Of a stretch of 64,000 nt of DNA, positions 1 through 12,043 are shown in pieces. Below the pieces are notes generated by a model. It was given only the letters and a program-made list of their open reading frames with translations, searched no databases and had not been told where the DNA came from. How positions within the stretch are numbered: position 1 is the stretch's first letter; every line of letters begins with the position of its first letter. The translations under genes and the position numbers were made by a program. This stretch comes from Melampsora larici-populina 98AG31 (Eukaryota; Basidiomycota; Pucciniomycetes; Pucciniales; Melampsoraceae), in the NCBI RefSeq assembly GCF_000204055.1, contig NW_006768780.1:1464538-1528537 (forward strand), in the 5' to 3' direction.

Positions 1-721
1 CCACGGTATTAGTATATTCATGAGTTCAAGGATGGGATTGGTGGGGGTGGGATCCACCATCGCTCGGTGCTCAGTGCTCAGAGGCTAGAGAGATCATCAA
101 AACAAAGACGGTTTCAATTGAAAAGGATTCTGAGTAGTGAAGATGAAGGCTGTTTAAGAATAGACAATGTATAAGGAAAAACACGCACATGCAAGATGCA
201 TAGACTGGCATCTTGAACCGCGTTATTTCATCCATCAGATTTATGTATATAGCACAACTTCAGATTCCTTTCATCTGTACTACTACCATTCAACAACTAA
301 TAATAATCGTCATATTGAAAAAAGTCTCAAAACTTTCTCATGAGATTATAAACAAATATTGCAGATTTCGTTAAAGAACTTTAAGCAATCAAGTCTTACA
401 ATAATCGTTATTTTGAACTTCAATTTCAACTTAATCCAAGTCCATATGAATCAACCTTCCTCATGTACTCTTTATTGAAGCTCTGAAAAAAACTTTTCCT
501 TTTCATTCATCTCTAACCTGAATATAACTCAAGACATGATCAAAATATAATCATCATTTATATATACGTCACATCATCAATTTCATAACAAATACAAACT
601 CAATCACAATCCTCTCTCTAACCAATCACCTAAAGCAAAGAAAACCAAACCTCATTCTGAAATTTCTTTTCGATTCATCATACCCAGTTCATCTCATCAA
701 TTGTCACCTTTTTAATCCTTT
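1..721. other. Gene-free flank downstream of ARPC2
   Basis: AT-rich sequence without a convincing ORF, RNA gene or repeat. It lies beyond the stop codon of the minus-strand ARPC2 gene and probably holds its 3' UTR and polyadenylation signal. Confidence 0.6.
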
Positions 722-2298
722 TCAAGACCTCACAAATGTCCTTCCACTAAACAAATGTAAACCAAAAACTCCAGTCAGTAAACATTACAAACAATTTTTT
801 TCCTCAAAAAATATGTCCGAAATCTCCCCAAAAAAACAATACGAACCTAGCTGTCTTTCTTTCTTTATCAATCATTTCTGGTTTAGCTCTATTTAAAACT
901 TTTAAGAATTCGTTTGTTCTAGCTCTCATTCTAGAATGAATATAAGCCTTTGAAGCTTTAATATGATAATGTAAATAATCTCGAAATAATTGAATTCTTG
1001 AAATAGTTGAAAAGGCAATTTCAGGGGTCGAAAAATGACGTGGAAATAAGACTAAAGAAATAAACAAAAACAAAAAAGGAAATCAGGAACGATCTGAAGT
1101 GAGTTGATCAAAAATAAATCATTGAAAATCGCATGAAATTTTAAACCGAAATCCCTTTTGGAAACTTACCAAATGTGACATATCCCATATTCTCAGAAGC
1201 TGCAAGTCCTGGTATATGACTAATCTCTCGGGGTGGTTCTCTATTAGAATACAAAATTTGAGGTGCCATCTGTATAGCAGGTCTTCTTCTAGCATCGACA
1301 AATTCCTACGAAGAAAAAAAAGCACACACACCCAATCAAAATTTACTTAAGCAAGAATTCTGAACAAGAATTCAAACTCAATGATCCAAGATCAAAAAAA
1401 GCAAAACACCAACCTGCAAGAACACTTTTCCATAAACCATATCAGTATCTTCTCTAAAAACCGTACTAAACACCACTGTGACTCTATCTATATTAGGTAT
1501 CACATAAATAGCTTCTTCTGGTCTATAATTAATTGGCATTAAATCTTGATTTGGATCACGTGGTGGTCCATCTGGATTAGGCGGATTAGCTTCTAAACTT
1601 TTTTGAATTGCGAAAGCTCTTTCGAATGGAGCTGCTAATGCATTTCTTTTCAAGAGTGATATTGATTTAATAAGTGATGATCGTTCTTCTACAAACAAAA
1701 CGTCAACTCATCATTCTCATTAGATTTTCGTTTCGCTTTTGGTTTCTTTTAAAGTTCGAAAGTTAAAGCCTACCAGGATCAGTTGGGAGTTGATCAATTT
1801 CAAAAATTAAACTTATATCATAATCCGATTCAGTTTCATTTGATATCCATTGAGAATATTCACGTTTCATGATATCTAAAACTCCATAATCGACTAATTG
1901 GTTCCAACATCTTACACCCATCGAAAGTAAAATGATCGTCTTCTTATTCGGGGTAGAAAGATGATAACGAACTCCATCACTATTTAATACAAAAACAAAA
2001 AAAGGGAAATCAGTGATTCGAATTGGAGGTATGAATGATTTATGTAAATACGATTAGATCTTACAAATCTACAAAAGCTTGGTCTAATGAACCAGGTCTT
2101 TTTTGTATAAAACCATCATAATTCAATTTTCAATGATGAACTAGTTTCTCATCAAGTGATATCCACTCACTTTGTAAACTTTTCAGTTAAAACATCTGAA
2201 AATACACGTTCAATCTAATTAGTTCTTCATAATGAATCAATTGAGAACTTTAGTAACTTACCATGAATGATTATATTTTGATCTTCAAGTAGGATCAT
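722..2298 (-). CDS. ARPC2: Arp2/3 complex subunit 2 (p34-Arc / ARPC2), 8 exons
   Basis: Structural subunit of the Arp2/3 complex, which nucleates branched actin at endocytic patches. The spliced protein is 313 aa; human ARPC2 is 300. Exons on the minus strand: 2262-2298, 2171-2195, 2065-2097, 1774-1979, 1414-1688, 1170-1305, 847-1051 and 722-746. All have GT..AG borders and matching phases. The start [11 protein letters not shown] matches the family start MILLE. Family hallmarks seen are [42 protein letters not shown] and the C-terminal block [20 protein letters not shown] followed by KVLNRAKPE. The tiny last exon supplies SGRTFVRS and the stop, a typical fungal ARPC2 end. A start further upstream at 2442 was not used because it adds low-complexity sequence absent from the family. 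The LINE fragment begins only about 170 bp upstream of the ATG. Identity is very secure; the two shortest internal exons are slightly less so. Confidence 0.95.
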
Positions 2299-2464
2299 GT
2301 TAATGTCGATTTCGATGACTTTGATATTCCGTACTGGTGTTGGTGGTGGTGATGGTGGTTGTTTGTTGTTGTCGGTGTTGTGAAGTCTAACTTCAAAAGA
2401 AAGTGACGTAAATGCTTTCGATCGATCGAAACCTCTAAACATAAGTCAAAACTCAACCTTAACA

Positions 2465-4310
2465 CTTAAAAATTGAACACATCATTCCTAAATTTCATCC
2501 AATTCCCAGCGGGGCTTGCGGGGTTTTTCTGTGGCTCTTGCCCAGATCCACCTGTTTGCAAATCTCCAAGTGAAGTTGCAGGAGGCGGCAATAGATTTGG
2601 AGCTTTATGGGTTTGACAGGATCCGCTTGTCCATTTTTGTGTTGTGTTCTTGAATTGTGTGTTTGAGTTCATTTCAATGTCCTTTGTGTGTCTGGCAAAT
2701 AAAAAGAAAATGATCTACAGTCTCAAGGCCCTCCCCTCTTGGCACTTGCAGACTGGGTCAATAGGTTACTTAAACCAATTGAGGTAAACATTGAGTGGTA
2801 CATGTCCTGACTGTAACTGCGTGATTGTGGCTACCTTGTGTTTGAGGAGCTTGGTGAGGTGTCTTTTGGGTTTTGATTTATGACCCAGTTGTTTGATCTC
2901 GGTGTCCGTAAAAGACTCTTCTTGTTCCGTGTGCCACTCCTTTATTGCTGAAAGGAATCCTGCTGTGTTAGCTGTGTTAGTCAAGGTGCTGGGCAAAGAT
3001 CTCTTTGCCAACCAGTTAGCTAATTTATCTGCTTCCTTGTTTCCTGGAACGCCTTTATGGCCAGGGCACCACCATATAGTAACTTGTAGGTTTGGGAAAG
3101 CTTTATGTAGGCATTGAAGGATTTTGAAGCTTGCTTGTTGATTATCTAGGGATGAGACAGAGGATGAGTTAGATGTTGAATCTTTCACTACTCCCTGGTT
3201 GTCTAGTACTATGGTGACACGATTGGTTGCCTGGGTTGCCTTTTCTAGGGCAATTTTGAGTCCCAATTGGACCCCTCTATACTCCGCTTGACAGATGCTG
3301 TGTGAGCAGGCTGGGCCGATATGCTTGAATTTTGTGTACTTGGTGTTGGCACACCACACAGCGGTCACAGTTGTTTTGGTTACCGTTGGGATCCGTGATC
3401 CATTGGAAAAGATCAACAAGTACAAGGTGAGGGTTTGAGACGGAGTGTGTTAGCTTTGGCTATGGCTTTGTTTTCTTGAAGGACTGTGGAGTAGTTTATT
3501 GGTTTGATGAGGGTTGACGCTGGATCAACAGGGAGCTGAACCACAAATTCCTTGAATTTTTTGTGGAGTTTGTTCTGGAAGAAGAGGTGGAATGGGTTTT
3601 TCTGGCTCCTTGGGATCAAGAGTTGTGCCTGTTAGATCAACTGAAAGAAAGGATGTGATTTTGTTTTTGCTAAAGAACGTGCCATGAAGCTCAGAGCTTT
3701 GCTCTTCAGGTGTGCCTTTGGAGGGAGCATGTTGAGGTTGGGTTGTGGAAATGCTGTTGGGGTGGTGCTGAGGGCTCCTAGCACAGCTCCAGAGCAAACA
3801 TTGTCAATAAAAAATACAGCGGGAGCCACACCATGGCTCTGTAGTTAGTGGCGGCATGGATTGTTGTCGTGATTAGGATTTTGAGTAGTTTGGGTGGTAT
3901 GCCCCACCCTGAGTTAGACAGCCCAGCTAGAAAACCCACTTGCTGTCAGCCTTTGGCTATGATGTTGAGCTGTTTTTGTTTGAAACTTAATTTGTAGTCA
4001 ATGGTGACACCTAACCATTTAGCCTAGGGTGACAGTTTGATGTGTTTTCAGTCTGCAAAGTCAATAGTTGTACTTATTTTGTGGTTGTGGAGGCTGAAAA
4101 GAATCCAGAAGGTATTTTTGGTGTCAAAAATGTCTCCGTGGTCTTTAGCCCACTGTTGTTGACAGTACAACAGGGTTTGCATTTGAGATTTCAGCTGATG
4201 AGGATTTCTGGCTGAGGCAACACCAGAACCGCTGCAAAACGCTACACATTCTGAGTCCCTTGGGCAGCAATGCGCATGCTCCAAAATGAACCGATGTGCG
4301 CTCAAATTGC
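2465..4310 (-). mobile_element. Decayed Tad1-like LINE, RT tail plus RNase H
   Basis: Minus-strand remnant of a non-LTR retrotransposon, read from high to low coordinates. At 4050-4300 is an RT-tail segment, then a piece reading KWLGVTIDYKLSF, a typical LINE post-RT motif, broken by in-frame stops. At 3425-2766 there is an open RNase H domain of about 219 aa with CQAEYRGVQLGLKIAL, TIVLDNQG and WWCPGHKGVPGNKEADKLA. It is followed by SGHVPLNVYLNWF, the linker seen in Tad1/I-type LINEs. The tail to 2465 is a degraded C-terminus. The RT catalytic FADD/YVDD block is not present, so the copy is 5'-truncated or deleted. Several frameshifts and stops mark it as dead. It has the same orientation as the ORF1 fragment at 22-23.2 kb, so the two may be halves of one element. 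Confidence 0.8.
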
Positions 4311-4337
4311 TATTTTTGAGAAAAAAAATCTCTGCCG

Positions 4338-4366
4338 ATATTGTAGTGCAGTGAGCGCTACAATAT
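4338..4366. repeat. Short inverted repeat (9-bp arms, 11-bp loop)
   Basis: Arms ATATTGTAG (4338-4346) and CTACAATAT (4358-4366) are perfect complements around a loop of 11 bases. It sits just upstream of the point where LINE similarity begins. Function unknown. Confidence 0.5.
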
Positions 4367-6939
4367 TGCTATATTTTGCGCTATTTTCTCCAGATAAGAC
4401 AGTACGCAAGATAAAGGAGAAAAGAAACAAAATAAGTTGATTGCACTTTCATTCTCGAGAGTATGGCGTGATTGTAAAATTAAGTAGAAAACAAATAGAA
4501 ACAAAAACATTTTTTTGATATGTATCATTGAGTAGAAAACAAATAGAAATCATTTTTTTTGATTTGTATCAACGGATTTTTCAAGTATGAAGAAATAGAA
4601 AACTGAGAGAGTATTTTAAGTTGAATCAAAATTGTCTTGAATTGCATAAAGACTTTGAAATATGGAATTGATCTTATGGTAGTGCGGTGTGCAGAGGAGC
4701 TAGCATTTGCTTGAGGCCTGTTGGCTTGCTCAGTTGCATCAATCCATAGGGAGTACACATCAATTGGTTTGGTGAGATCCAAAAGAAAAGGATTGTCCAA
4801 GACAAGGACAGCAGTTGTGAAGCATGATGTTGTTGAGGAACAAGACCAACAATCAATCTTTGTCTTGAACCATTGAACGCACTGTGAGCACTTGATATGT
4901 GAAACCATCTCTTGTCAATCTCTGAGACATTCAAAACAGATCAAGGAAGGAGATCAGTAAAAGGAGATTCAGACCGTTGCCTGATGAAGTCAAGTAGGAG
5001 TCGAGATTGCCAAACTAACAGTTTGCAATGTACAGTGCCAGCTTGTTGACAGAACAAGCATTGGAAGATCTTATCAAGAGGTTGACACTTGGCTTTCTTT
5101 CCAGGCTTTATAACAAACTAGAACGTAGGCGGGCTGGCACACCTTTAATTTCATAAGGTCTTATGATCAAATACCTAAATTTTCAAAGCATGCTTGAGCT
5201 ATCAGATGTATGAATGACAGGGAATTACACTTCATTTTTAGATTGCAAATCTCTATTTAGTTGAAGGTTCTTAGACTATCCAAACTCTGGATCTTAGAAA
5301 GTAGATAAGGAGATATAATATATATCTCACTCAGAAATGCACTTTGTAGCTCCAAGACTCATCAATGCATTATTCCTGCTCCCAAATTTTAAATCTGAAT
5401 TGTCAAGATGAATCCACCCATAATCCCTCATTCACATCAAACAGCATAGTAAAGTAAAACAAAAAACTCACAAATTCTGATGGCTCTGTTTTGTAGAAAC
5501 TCAGAAATGTTTTTTTCTTCATCAATGTGAAAATTTCACACTTATGGAATTACAAAAAAGTTCTAAGTTAATGACAGTTTTTCAAAAAAAGATGAGGTCA
5601 TCCTCAGGCTCAGCATTGACAAGTAGAGCAAAATCATAAGAAAATAACACCAGCCATATCCCAAAAAGATATAGAGTGGCAGGAATGGCATACATGCCTA
5701 TTGACGAATGTATGAGGCAGTATCTACGTTGAAATGACTGAGAACAAAAAAATAAGCTGCAAAGTATGTAAATGATGAAATTACCTTTGTGTAGCGCAAA
5801 TCCATTGCAAACTGGAGTGAAAGTCTTTAGCTCCTTCCCATTATTTACTCCAAGAGCTGAACCTTTCCCAGCAGTGAATATGGGAAGATAAATTCAATGT
5901 TTCACATGGAGTACTGTAGGATGTGGTGTATCATAAGTTGTTGAAGGTTTAGTTGAACACAGGACCAATCAATCAATGGAGTAATATGCTGGGGTGTTGA
6001 ATTCTTCAAATGCTAATTCAATCATATGTTCTCTCTTTCTCAAGTTCCATGATGCCTCTGTAACCGATTAAGGGATGATCAGTTCAAATTGTGCGCCTCT
6101 CATCCTGTTCTAACTCAGCAACTTTTTGATTGCATCCCCAAAATGAACATGAGTGTGATAGATATGAGAGTTTTGAATTCCCATTAAGACTGCTTACCTA
6201 ACAGTGATACTTGCATCTTGCAATCAAGGACCTGTAGAAGATTGTTGGCTACATCCCAATTCCATACAATTGAAAATTCAATTGGTTTGAGGACTTCCAT
6301 TCCAACTCTCAAACTCCAGACTGTAGGACCAAAGTCCCCCAAAAAGTATTTGGGATCTTGCTGAGCTGGTTTGCCCTCAGCAGATCCTAGTCAAAAGTCA
6401 TAAGAATTGGATGTCACAACCTTGGGTGTCTAAGATCATGGCCAGTACTTTGGGTGGTCCATCCACCCTCCAATTGAAGTTGAATTCAAGGTATGTCCAG
6501 AATCAGATTCAATCAAGCTTTAGAAAATGATAAGAAGCTGAGCTCAACCATAGGTGGTATCTCAACCGGTCAATTGTCATTTGATATGATGGCTCCGGTT
6601 GGATGTGGTAAAAATTGTGGTACAGTCTACGTTTTAGCAAACCCTTGAGTGTTAAACTTTGAGTGTCTTGCATACAAACCGGCTGGGAATTGTGCCTGTA
6701 CAACACATCACCAATCTTTGATCCCGACGAGTGCTATTGCCTGATTATTGCTTGAACCCGCAAAAGGAATGAATCTTATTCAAAAATGGAATTAACTTTA
6801 GTACAAGTCTTTGACAATGAAGAAAAGGACTTTATAGTGGTTTTACAGATGCTCTTAGAACCACTGGCATGAAAATCATTATTTACACTGTTCATGAATT
6901 GTTGTTGACGTGGTCAAAAAGCTTTTAATTGCAATTTGA

Positions 6940-7290
6940 CAAGTATGCTTTTCAAAAGTTATTCCGATTGCTTTGAATATTGAATTTTGATTGAAAGTGA
7001 ATGAATATGCTTTTGAAGATTTATTTTGATTGTTTTGTAAATGGAAAAAAGGATCTTATGGTCCTAAACAATCGGCATAAGATGCTCATGAAATTGTTGA
7101 TCAGCGTCAAAAGCTTTGCATTAAGGAAAGATGATTTCAATTGCTTTGAAGATCAAGACTTGATCAAAAGTCATATGCTTTTAAAACATTATTTTGATTG
7201 CTTTAAAGATTGTGAAAAGGAATTGAAAAGCTTGTTGCAGATGCTTTTAAACAATCATCATCAGAAACGTTATTTGTTCATGCAATTGCT
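6940..7290. repeat. Imperfect interspersed repeat with core ATGCTTTT..TTAT..GATTG
   Basis: A motif of about 35 bp, ATGCTTTTNAA then TTATTTTGATTGCTTT-like sequence, recurs near 6943, 7007 and 7169, with shorter echoes (AAAAGCTT, AGATGCTTTTAAACAAT) between. The copies are diverged. The plus ORF at 7001-7315 runs through it and is probably a by-product of the repeats. Confidence 0.45.
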
Positions 7291-9059
7291 TATTAGTTGG
7301 TTGAAAAGCTTATGATTAAAATAAAATATTCAATTTCTTTGCAGATCAAGATGGTTTAAACATAGGCCCCTTTGATTCAAGTGAACCATGTTGAAAATCA
7401 TCAAATTGATACATCAGAAGGCGCTTTTTGACTGATGAAAAGTCCAGCGGTGTCAGGAGTGATAGAAATACCTCTCTTTTTGCAAGGAAGTCTTTCTTGC
7501 TGTTTGATCTCATGAGTACGCCTGTGGTCAGTGACTGCAGGTGACTTGAATTGAGGGTTAAGCGTAGTTGTTGGTGTACTTCCGAGTGTTGCTCTGGTCA
7601 GTGACTGCGGAGAACTTGAATTGAGGTGCACCAGCAGTGGAACTATTCATTTCAGGTGGAGGCATGCACTTCAGTTCATCTGATGTGCACATCCTCAGTT
7701 TGAAAGGGGTGGTTCCACATTTTAATTTATTAAATACATAGTATCAGCACCTTGAAATTGTAGTAAGAAGCCAAGGAGAGCCACAACTGGACTCTGATTC
7801 CCTTGTTCTGGCCTATTGTTTGTAGATAAAAAAAATCCTTGGCAATTTGACTTCAAGGCTCAAATGGGCCCCAGACCACAAACCATGATGAACCAAGTGG
7901 TCAATATAAGTTCTGGAACACTCTTGTCTAGTATGGCCCGTGCATAGCTTATCAGAACCATTTCTACCAAACAAATGATTCAGGGGACACCAACTTGGAA
8001 ACCTGGGTCTTGTTTCCCAGATTCCCAATTTCTCATCTACAGCCAAACAAAATTGGGATACTCAGAATTCAAACTGCAGCCAAAAAGTCCAACTTGGGCA
8101 TCTGGGAATCTGATAAAACAAACTTTAGTTCTCTACTTTGTATCCTACAATACCAGGATCAAAACTCTCAAAAATTTATTGAAGTTCCAAAATCCTCCTG
8201 TGCAGGAAATTACCTGTATACAGTCCATTCTTGGTGCAAGCAACCTCACTGTATGCATGATGTTGCTATCCACATAGGCTTCTGTGAGCTTAGTTTTGAA
8301 AAATATGTGTAAGCCTCTGCAAAAACCCCTTTCCTGATTATTCATCACAGAATATATGGATGCAAATTGTATTCATTATTAGAGCTGACTGTAGTTTCTT
8401 GACCACATAGATGAGTTTGAGTATTTTTGAATAATCACTTTAAATTGTCATACACCTGACTTGTAATCAGATGCAGTTTGTCTGTGTTATGCTGAGTAGG
8501 AGCACAATTTGTAGACCAAGAACTAGTGGAGGGGGGCCAATAAATTGAGGCTGAGCTGGACTTGCACTCTGATCAAAGGGATATAGAATTTGATCTGGTG
8601 GGGCCAAATGTGCAGTTTAATGAGTATTTGCTTGATTTCAAATCGGCAAGGACTTGCCTCCATGCACTATGAAACATTTGCCCTTTGTCATCATGAACTA
8701 GACAATACACCACTTGGCTGGCTACAAATCTTTTGTTGGTGTGAACCAGGCTGAAGGTCTCAACTAAAATTTATTTCTACCAGCCCCACACCAAAAGGCC
8801 ATGACTGATCCAGAGTTTGAGTTCACTTACACTTTTTTTTTCTCAAACCCAAACCGAGACACAAAACGCCAGGATACTACAGTTCGCTTTCGATTGAATC
8901 GAAGTATTACTCCGCAATTCAATACCCCACACTCAACTCAACAAACTCAAACCTTATCTGATCCGATTCAATCGATACAGTGTAATCAATTACACTCGAC
9001 TCCGTCTCTCTGCTACGGGAGAGACATCGGCGATCTTGCCAAAATCTTCACATCCTTGC

Positions 9060-11685
9060 ATGAATACTAGACGAACGAATAACCAGCCAGGTCAAACGGG
9101 ACCTTTGCCAGACCCAGAAGCGATTATCAGAGCGGCCAACAAAGCCAAACGACTTGCTAGACCAGGAAACGACAGCCAGACTCAGCCAGACCCGCAAGGC
9201 CCGGCGATACCTTTCGCAGTAGGATCACCGCCAGAACAACAGCCGGACCCACCTAGTACACCAACTAGACTCCGTACCGATACCCTTCTACCGTTTAAGA
9301 CCCCCCTTCCGTGTTTACCAGCCTTCAGACGCAAAGAGATACCCAACGAGATGAGCAGCCAAGGAACTTCAGCGGCAGACGAGAAGCCTATGACGGACCT
9401 GGTACGATTGGTTTTGGAGTCTCAGCTGTCGAGCAACAGACGAATCGAGAAGTTGGAAGACATTGTTTTGAAGCTAGCAGAGAATCACACGACTACCTCG
9501 GCAGACGCGGCGACCACGGTGTCGAGGGATGAAGGCAGCATTGACCTCACCAAATTTCGCACATCCGACGGTCCAACCTTCAAAGGACCTTATCATGACG
9601 TAGAGGCGTTCCTTACTTGGTTCTCTTCCCTCAAGACTTTCTATAGGACGAAAGGAGTTATACTAGATGAGGACCGTATCATTCTAACCGGCAGTTACCT
9701 AGTTGAACCGAACGCTCACGCCTTTTATGAAGGAGGATTTAACAGTTTCATCAAAGGTTCATGGCACGCTTTTGTCAAATCACTCTTTGCGTCGTGTTTA
9801 CCCAATGATTGGATGGACAAATTATATGAGAAAGCTCAACATTTGCGCATGTCGCCTTATGAAGACTTCAAGACTTATAGCACAAGAGCACGTACGATCC
9901 AAAATCTGATTAATTTCGATGAGGTCAAACTGGACGATTACCAGCTGGCAAAATTCGTCGAGTTCGGCATGCTGGAAGAGCTAAAGGCAGCAGTGAAACT
10001 GTGGGGTTATACGAAAGCCAATAAAGACTTCACTTATCATGTATTCGAGAATCAAGTTGAGACCTTGTATGATTCACTTACAGCCTCTCGAATCATCAGT
10101 AAGAAGACCAGAACCGCGACACACTCGAACTCGTTCGCTTCGGCTCGATCGACCACACCTAGCACGTCCTTTAGCGCTTCGACTCCTAGACTATCGGACG
10201 AGGAGTTCCAATGGAAAATTCATTCATATCTTGATCTACTCGGCAAGTGCCATTTTTGTAAAGGATACTGTGGAAGTGAGTATCGGGCTTGTAAAGGACC
10301 GTACGTTAGACAAAAGGTCAATTTCCCGCCAGGCTACGTCGCACCACCACGACCAGCAAACTACATACCCCCGAAGGCTCGATCTTCGCCGCCATCAACA
10401 TCCCAGCAGGCCGGGCGAGCTACCCAGCCTCCAGCGGGACGATCGACGTCGTACGCCAAAGCGGCAGCAGCCAACGAGTTCCCTGAATTGGATCAGGCAT
10501 CGATCGCTGCACTCCAAGCCCTGGACGAGGAGCTGGGCCAGGACGAGACTGAAGGGTGCGTCGCCCCTACCAAGACTCCCCGAGTTATCATCGAACTCGT
10601 ATGCAACGGCGAGAAGATTCGGGCGCTTGCTGATCCTGGGGCTGAACTGAACCTTCTAACAGATCAAGCAGCTGAACGTCTTCGTCTCACAAGACGAAAA
10701 TTGGTACGACCGACACACCTTAGCCTAGCTGTCGTGACAGACGACCCTCCGCCTATGCTCACGCATTTCACCACAGCCGATCTATCAGATGGAATAAGCG
10801 GAAGGAAGTTTGACAGGACATATTTCAAGATAGGAGATGTAGGAGGAGAATTTGATATGATATTGGGGACACCTTTCTTTAAACTTTTTCAATTCTCAGT
10901 GTCTATTACTCAGCGTGCTATCATTTGTGAACGTAGTGGAATGAAAATATTGGATTTTCGAATTTTGGATGAGCTTAGGGCAAGAGAGGAACTTTTGAGT
11001 GTGCCACGCATTATTGAGCCGAGAGTTTTGAAGAAAGAACAGTGGGAAAGAGAAGTGAGCAGACCTGAAGCAGTGGGATCATTAGTTGGGGTCACGCTGG
11101 GAGTAGAGAGAGAGGGTCGTGAGGAGGAGTTGGAGAGCCTGATGTTTGAAGAATTCCGGGACCTCTTTCCTGTCGATATACCAGCAGTGTCGGAGGAGGC
11201 TGAAGAAGAAGGTCTCTTTGTGGACGGCTCTTTCCCAGAGAAGATGCAGAATGCTAGTTCAAAAGTACGCCATAAGATTGTTCTCAAAGACCCGGATGCG
11301 GTAGTCAACGAGAAGCAATACAACTACCCACCAAAACATCAGAATGCGTGGCGCAGGCTAATCAACCAACATCTTGCAGCTGGAGGGATCAGGCGGTCGA
11401 CTAGTCAGTACGCGTCCCCTAGTTTGATTATCCCCAAGAAGGACCCTTCCGAACTTCCGAGATGGGTATGCGATTACCGAGTCTTGAACAGTCTGACCGT
11501 GAGGGACCGTGCATCATTACCCAATGTGGACAGGTTGGTCAGACTGGTAGCTACTGGAAAAAATTTTTCTATCATCGATTTAACGAACGCGTTTTTTCAA
11601 ACCCGGATGAGGGAGGCCGACATCCCGTTGACGGCGGTGCACACTCCATGGGGTTTGTACGAATGGTGCGTTATGCCAATGGGAT
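9060..11685 (+). CDS. Ty3/gypsy Gag-Pol, N-terminal part (interrupted in RT)
   Basis: The first ATG that gives a normal gag start is at 9060 (MNTRRTNNQPG); the frame is open further upstream only from a TTG. Residues about 170-350 form a retrotransposon gag domain. A cysteine cluster CHFCKGYCGSEYRAC near residue 405 stands where a zinc knuckle is expected. The protease active site reads ADPGAELNLL near residue 528, a variant of the usual D-S/T-G-A. The RT N-terminal half carries WVCDYRVLNSLTVRD, FSIIDLTNAFFQTRM (first catalytic Asp) and LYEWCVMPMG, where the frame is broken by the KDZ insertion. The 18474-20686 ORF continues in the same phase: the split codon is completed exactly across the target duplication. 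The combined frame would be 1,612 codons without a stop, so the break is purely the insertion. Confidence 0.85.
11678..11685. repeat. 8-bp target-site duplication, left copy (AATGGGAT)
   Basis: AATGGGAT directly precedes the left end of the KDZ element and is repeated exactly at 18466-18473 after its right end. Removing the element and one copy restores the gypsy RT frame. Confidence 0.85.
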
Positions 11686-11706
11686 AGGAGCACCGAAGAA
11701 ACGGGG
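11686..11706 (+). repeat. KDZ element left terminal inverted repeat
   Basis: Pairs imperfectly with 18445-18465 (16 of 21 positions). The conserved core ACCGAAGAA is followed by a run of G. The G-run is longer at the right end. Confidence 0.75.
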
Positions 11707-12043
11707 GAACGTTTCTGGGAATTTGGGAATTGGTAATTTTCTGGGATTCTGGTAATACAGGCGCATACAGCCCCCCGGTAGCAGCATCGGGTAAGCATAT
11801 TACATGCACAATGACCTAAACCACTTAACCAAGTCCAAAACCATATACTTTATTTTAGTGGTTTACCCTCCGGGCCTTTCACAGGCTCAGCATACTTCCA
11901 CTCAGCTTCCCAATCGGGAAGCAACCCCCGTGTTTCATATATTTTCTTCATTGAATCCATCAATCTCACCTCTCCACCATGGAATACGACATGCCGCAAA
12001 TGACCTCTGGACCAAACTACCTGCAATCACCCAGCACATCATC

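Larger units (their letters stand above)
4311..8800. other. Gene-free, probably decayed transposon DNA
   Basis: About 4.5 kb without a coding region I can support. Short ORFs exist on both strands (for example minus 4525-4908, minus 7401-7631 and plus 7975-8312), but they overlap each other, show no domain and lack consistent splice structure. The base composition and position between LINE and gypsy sequences suggest old mobile-element debris. Confidence 0.5.

Noticed and set aside
9001..9070. Gag start at 9036 from a TTG codon
   Set aside because: Nuclear genes rarely start at TTG; the ATG at 9060 gives a normal gag N-terminus.
10039..10650. Overlapping plus ORF of about 200 aa in gag
   Set aside because: Arg/Ser-rich alternate frame of gag with no domain.
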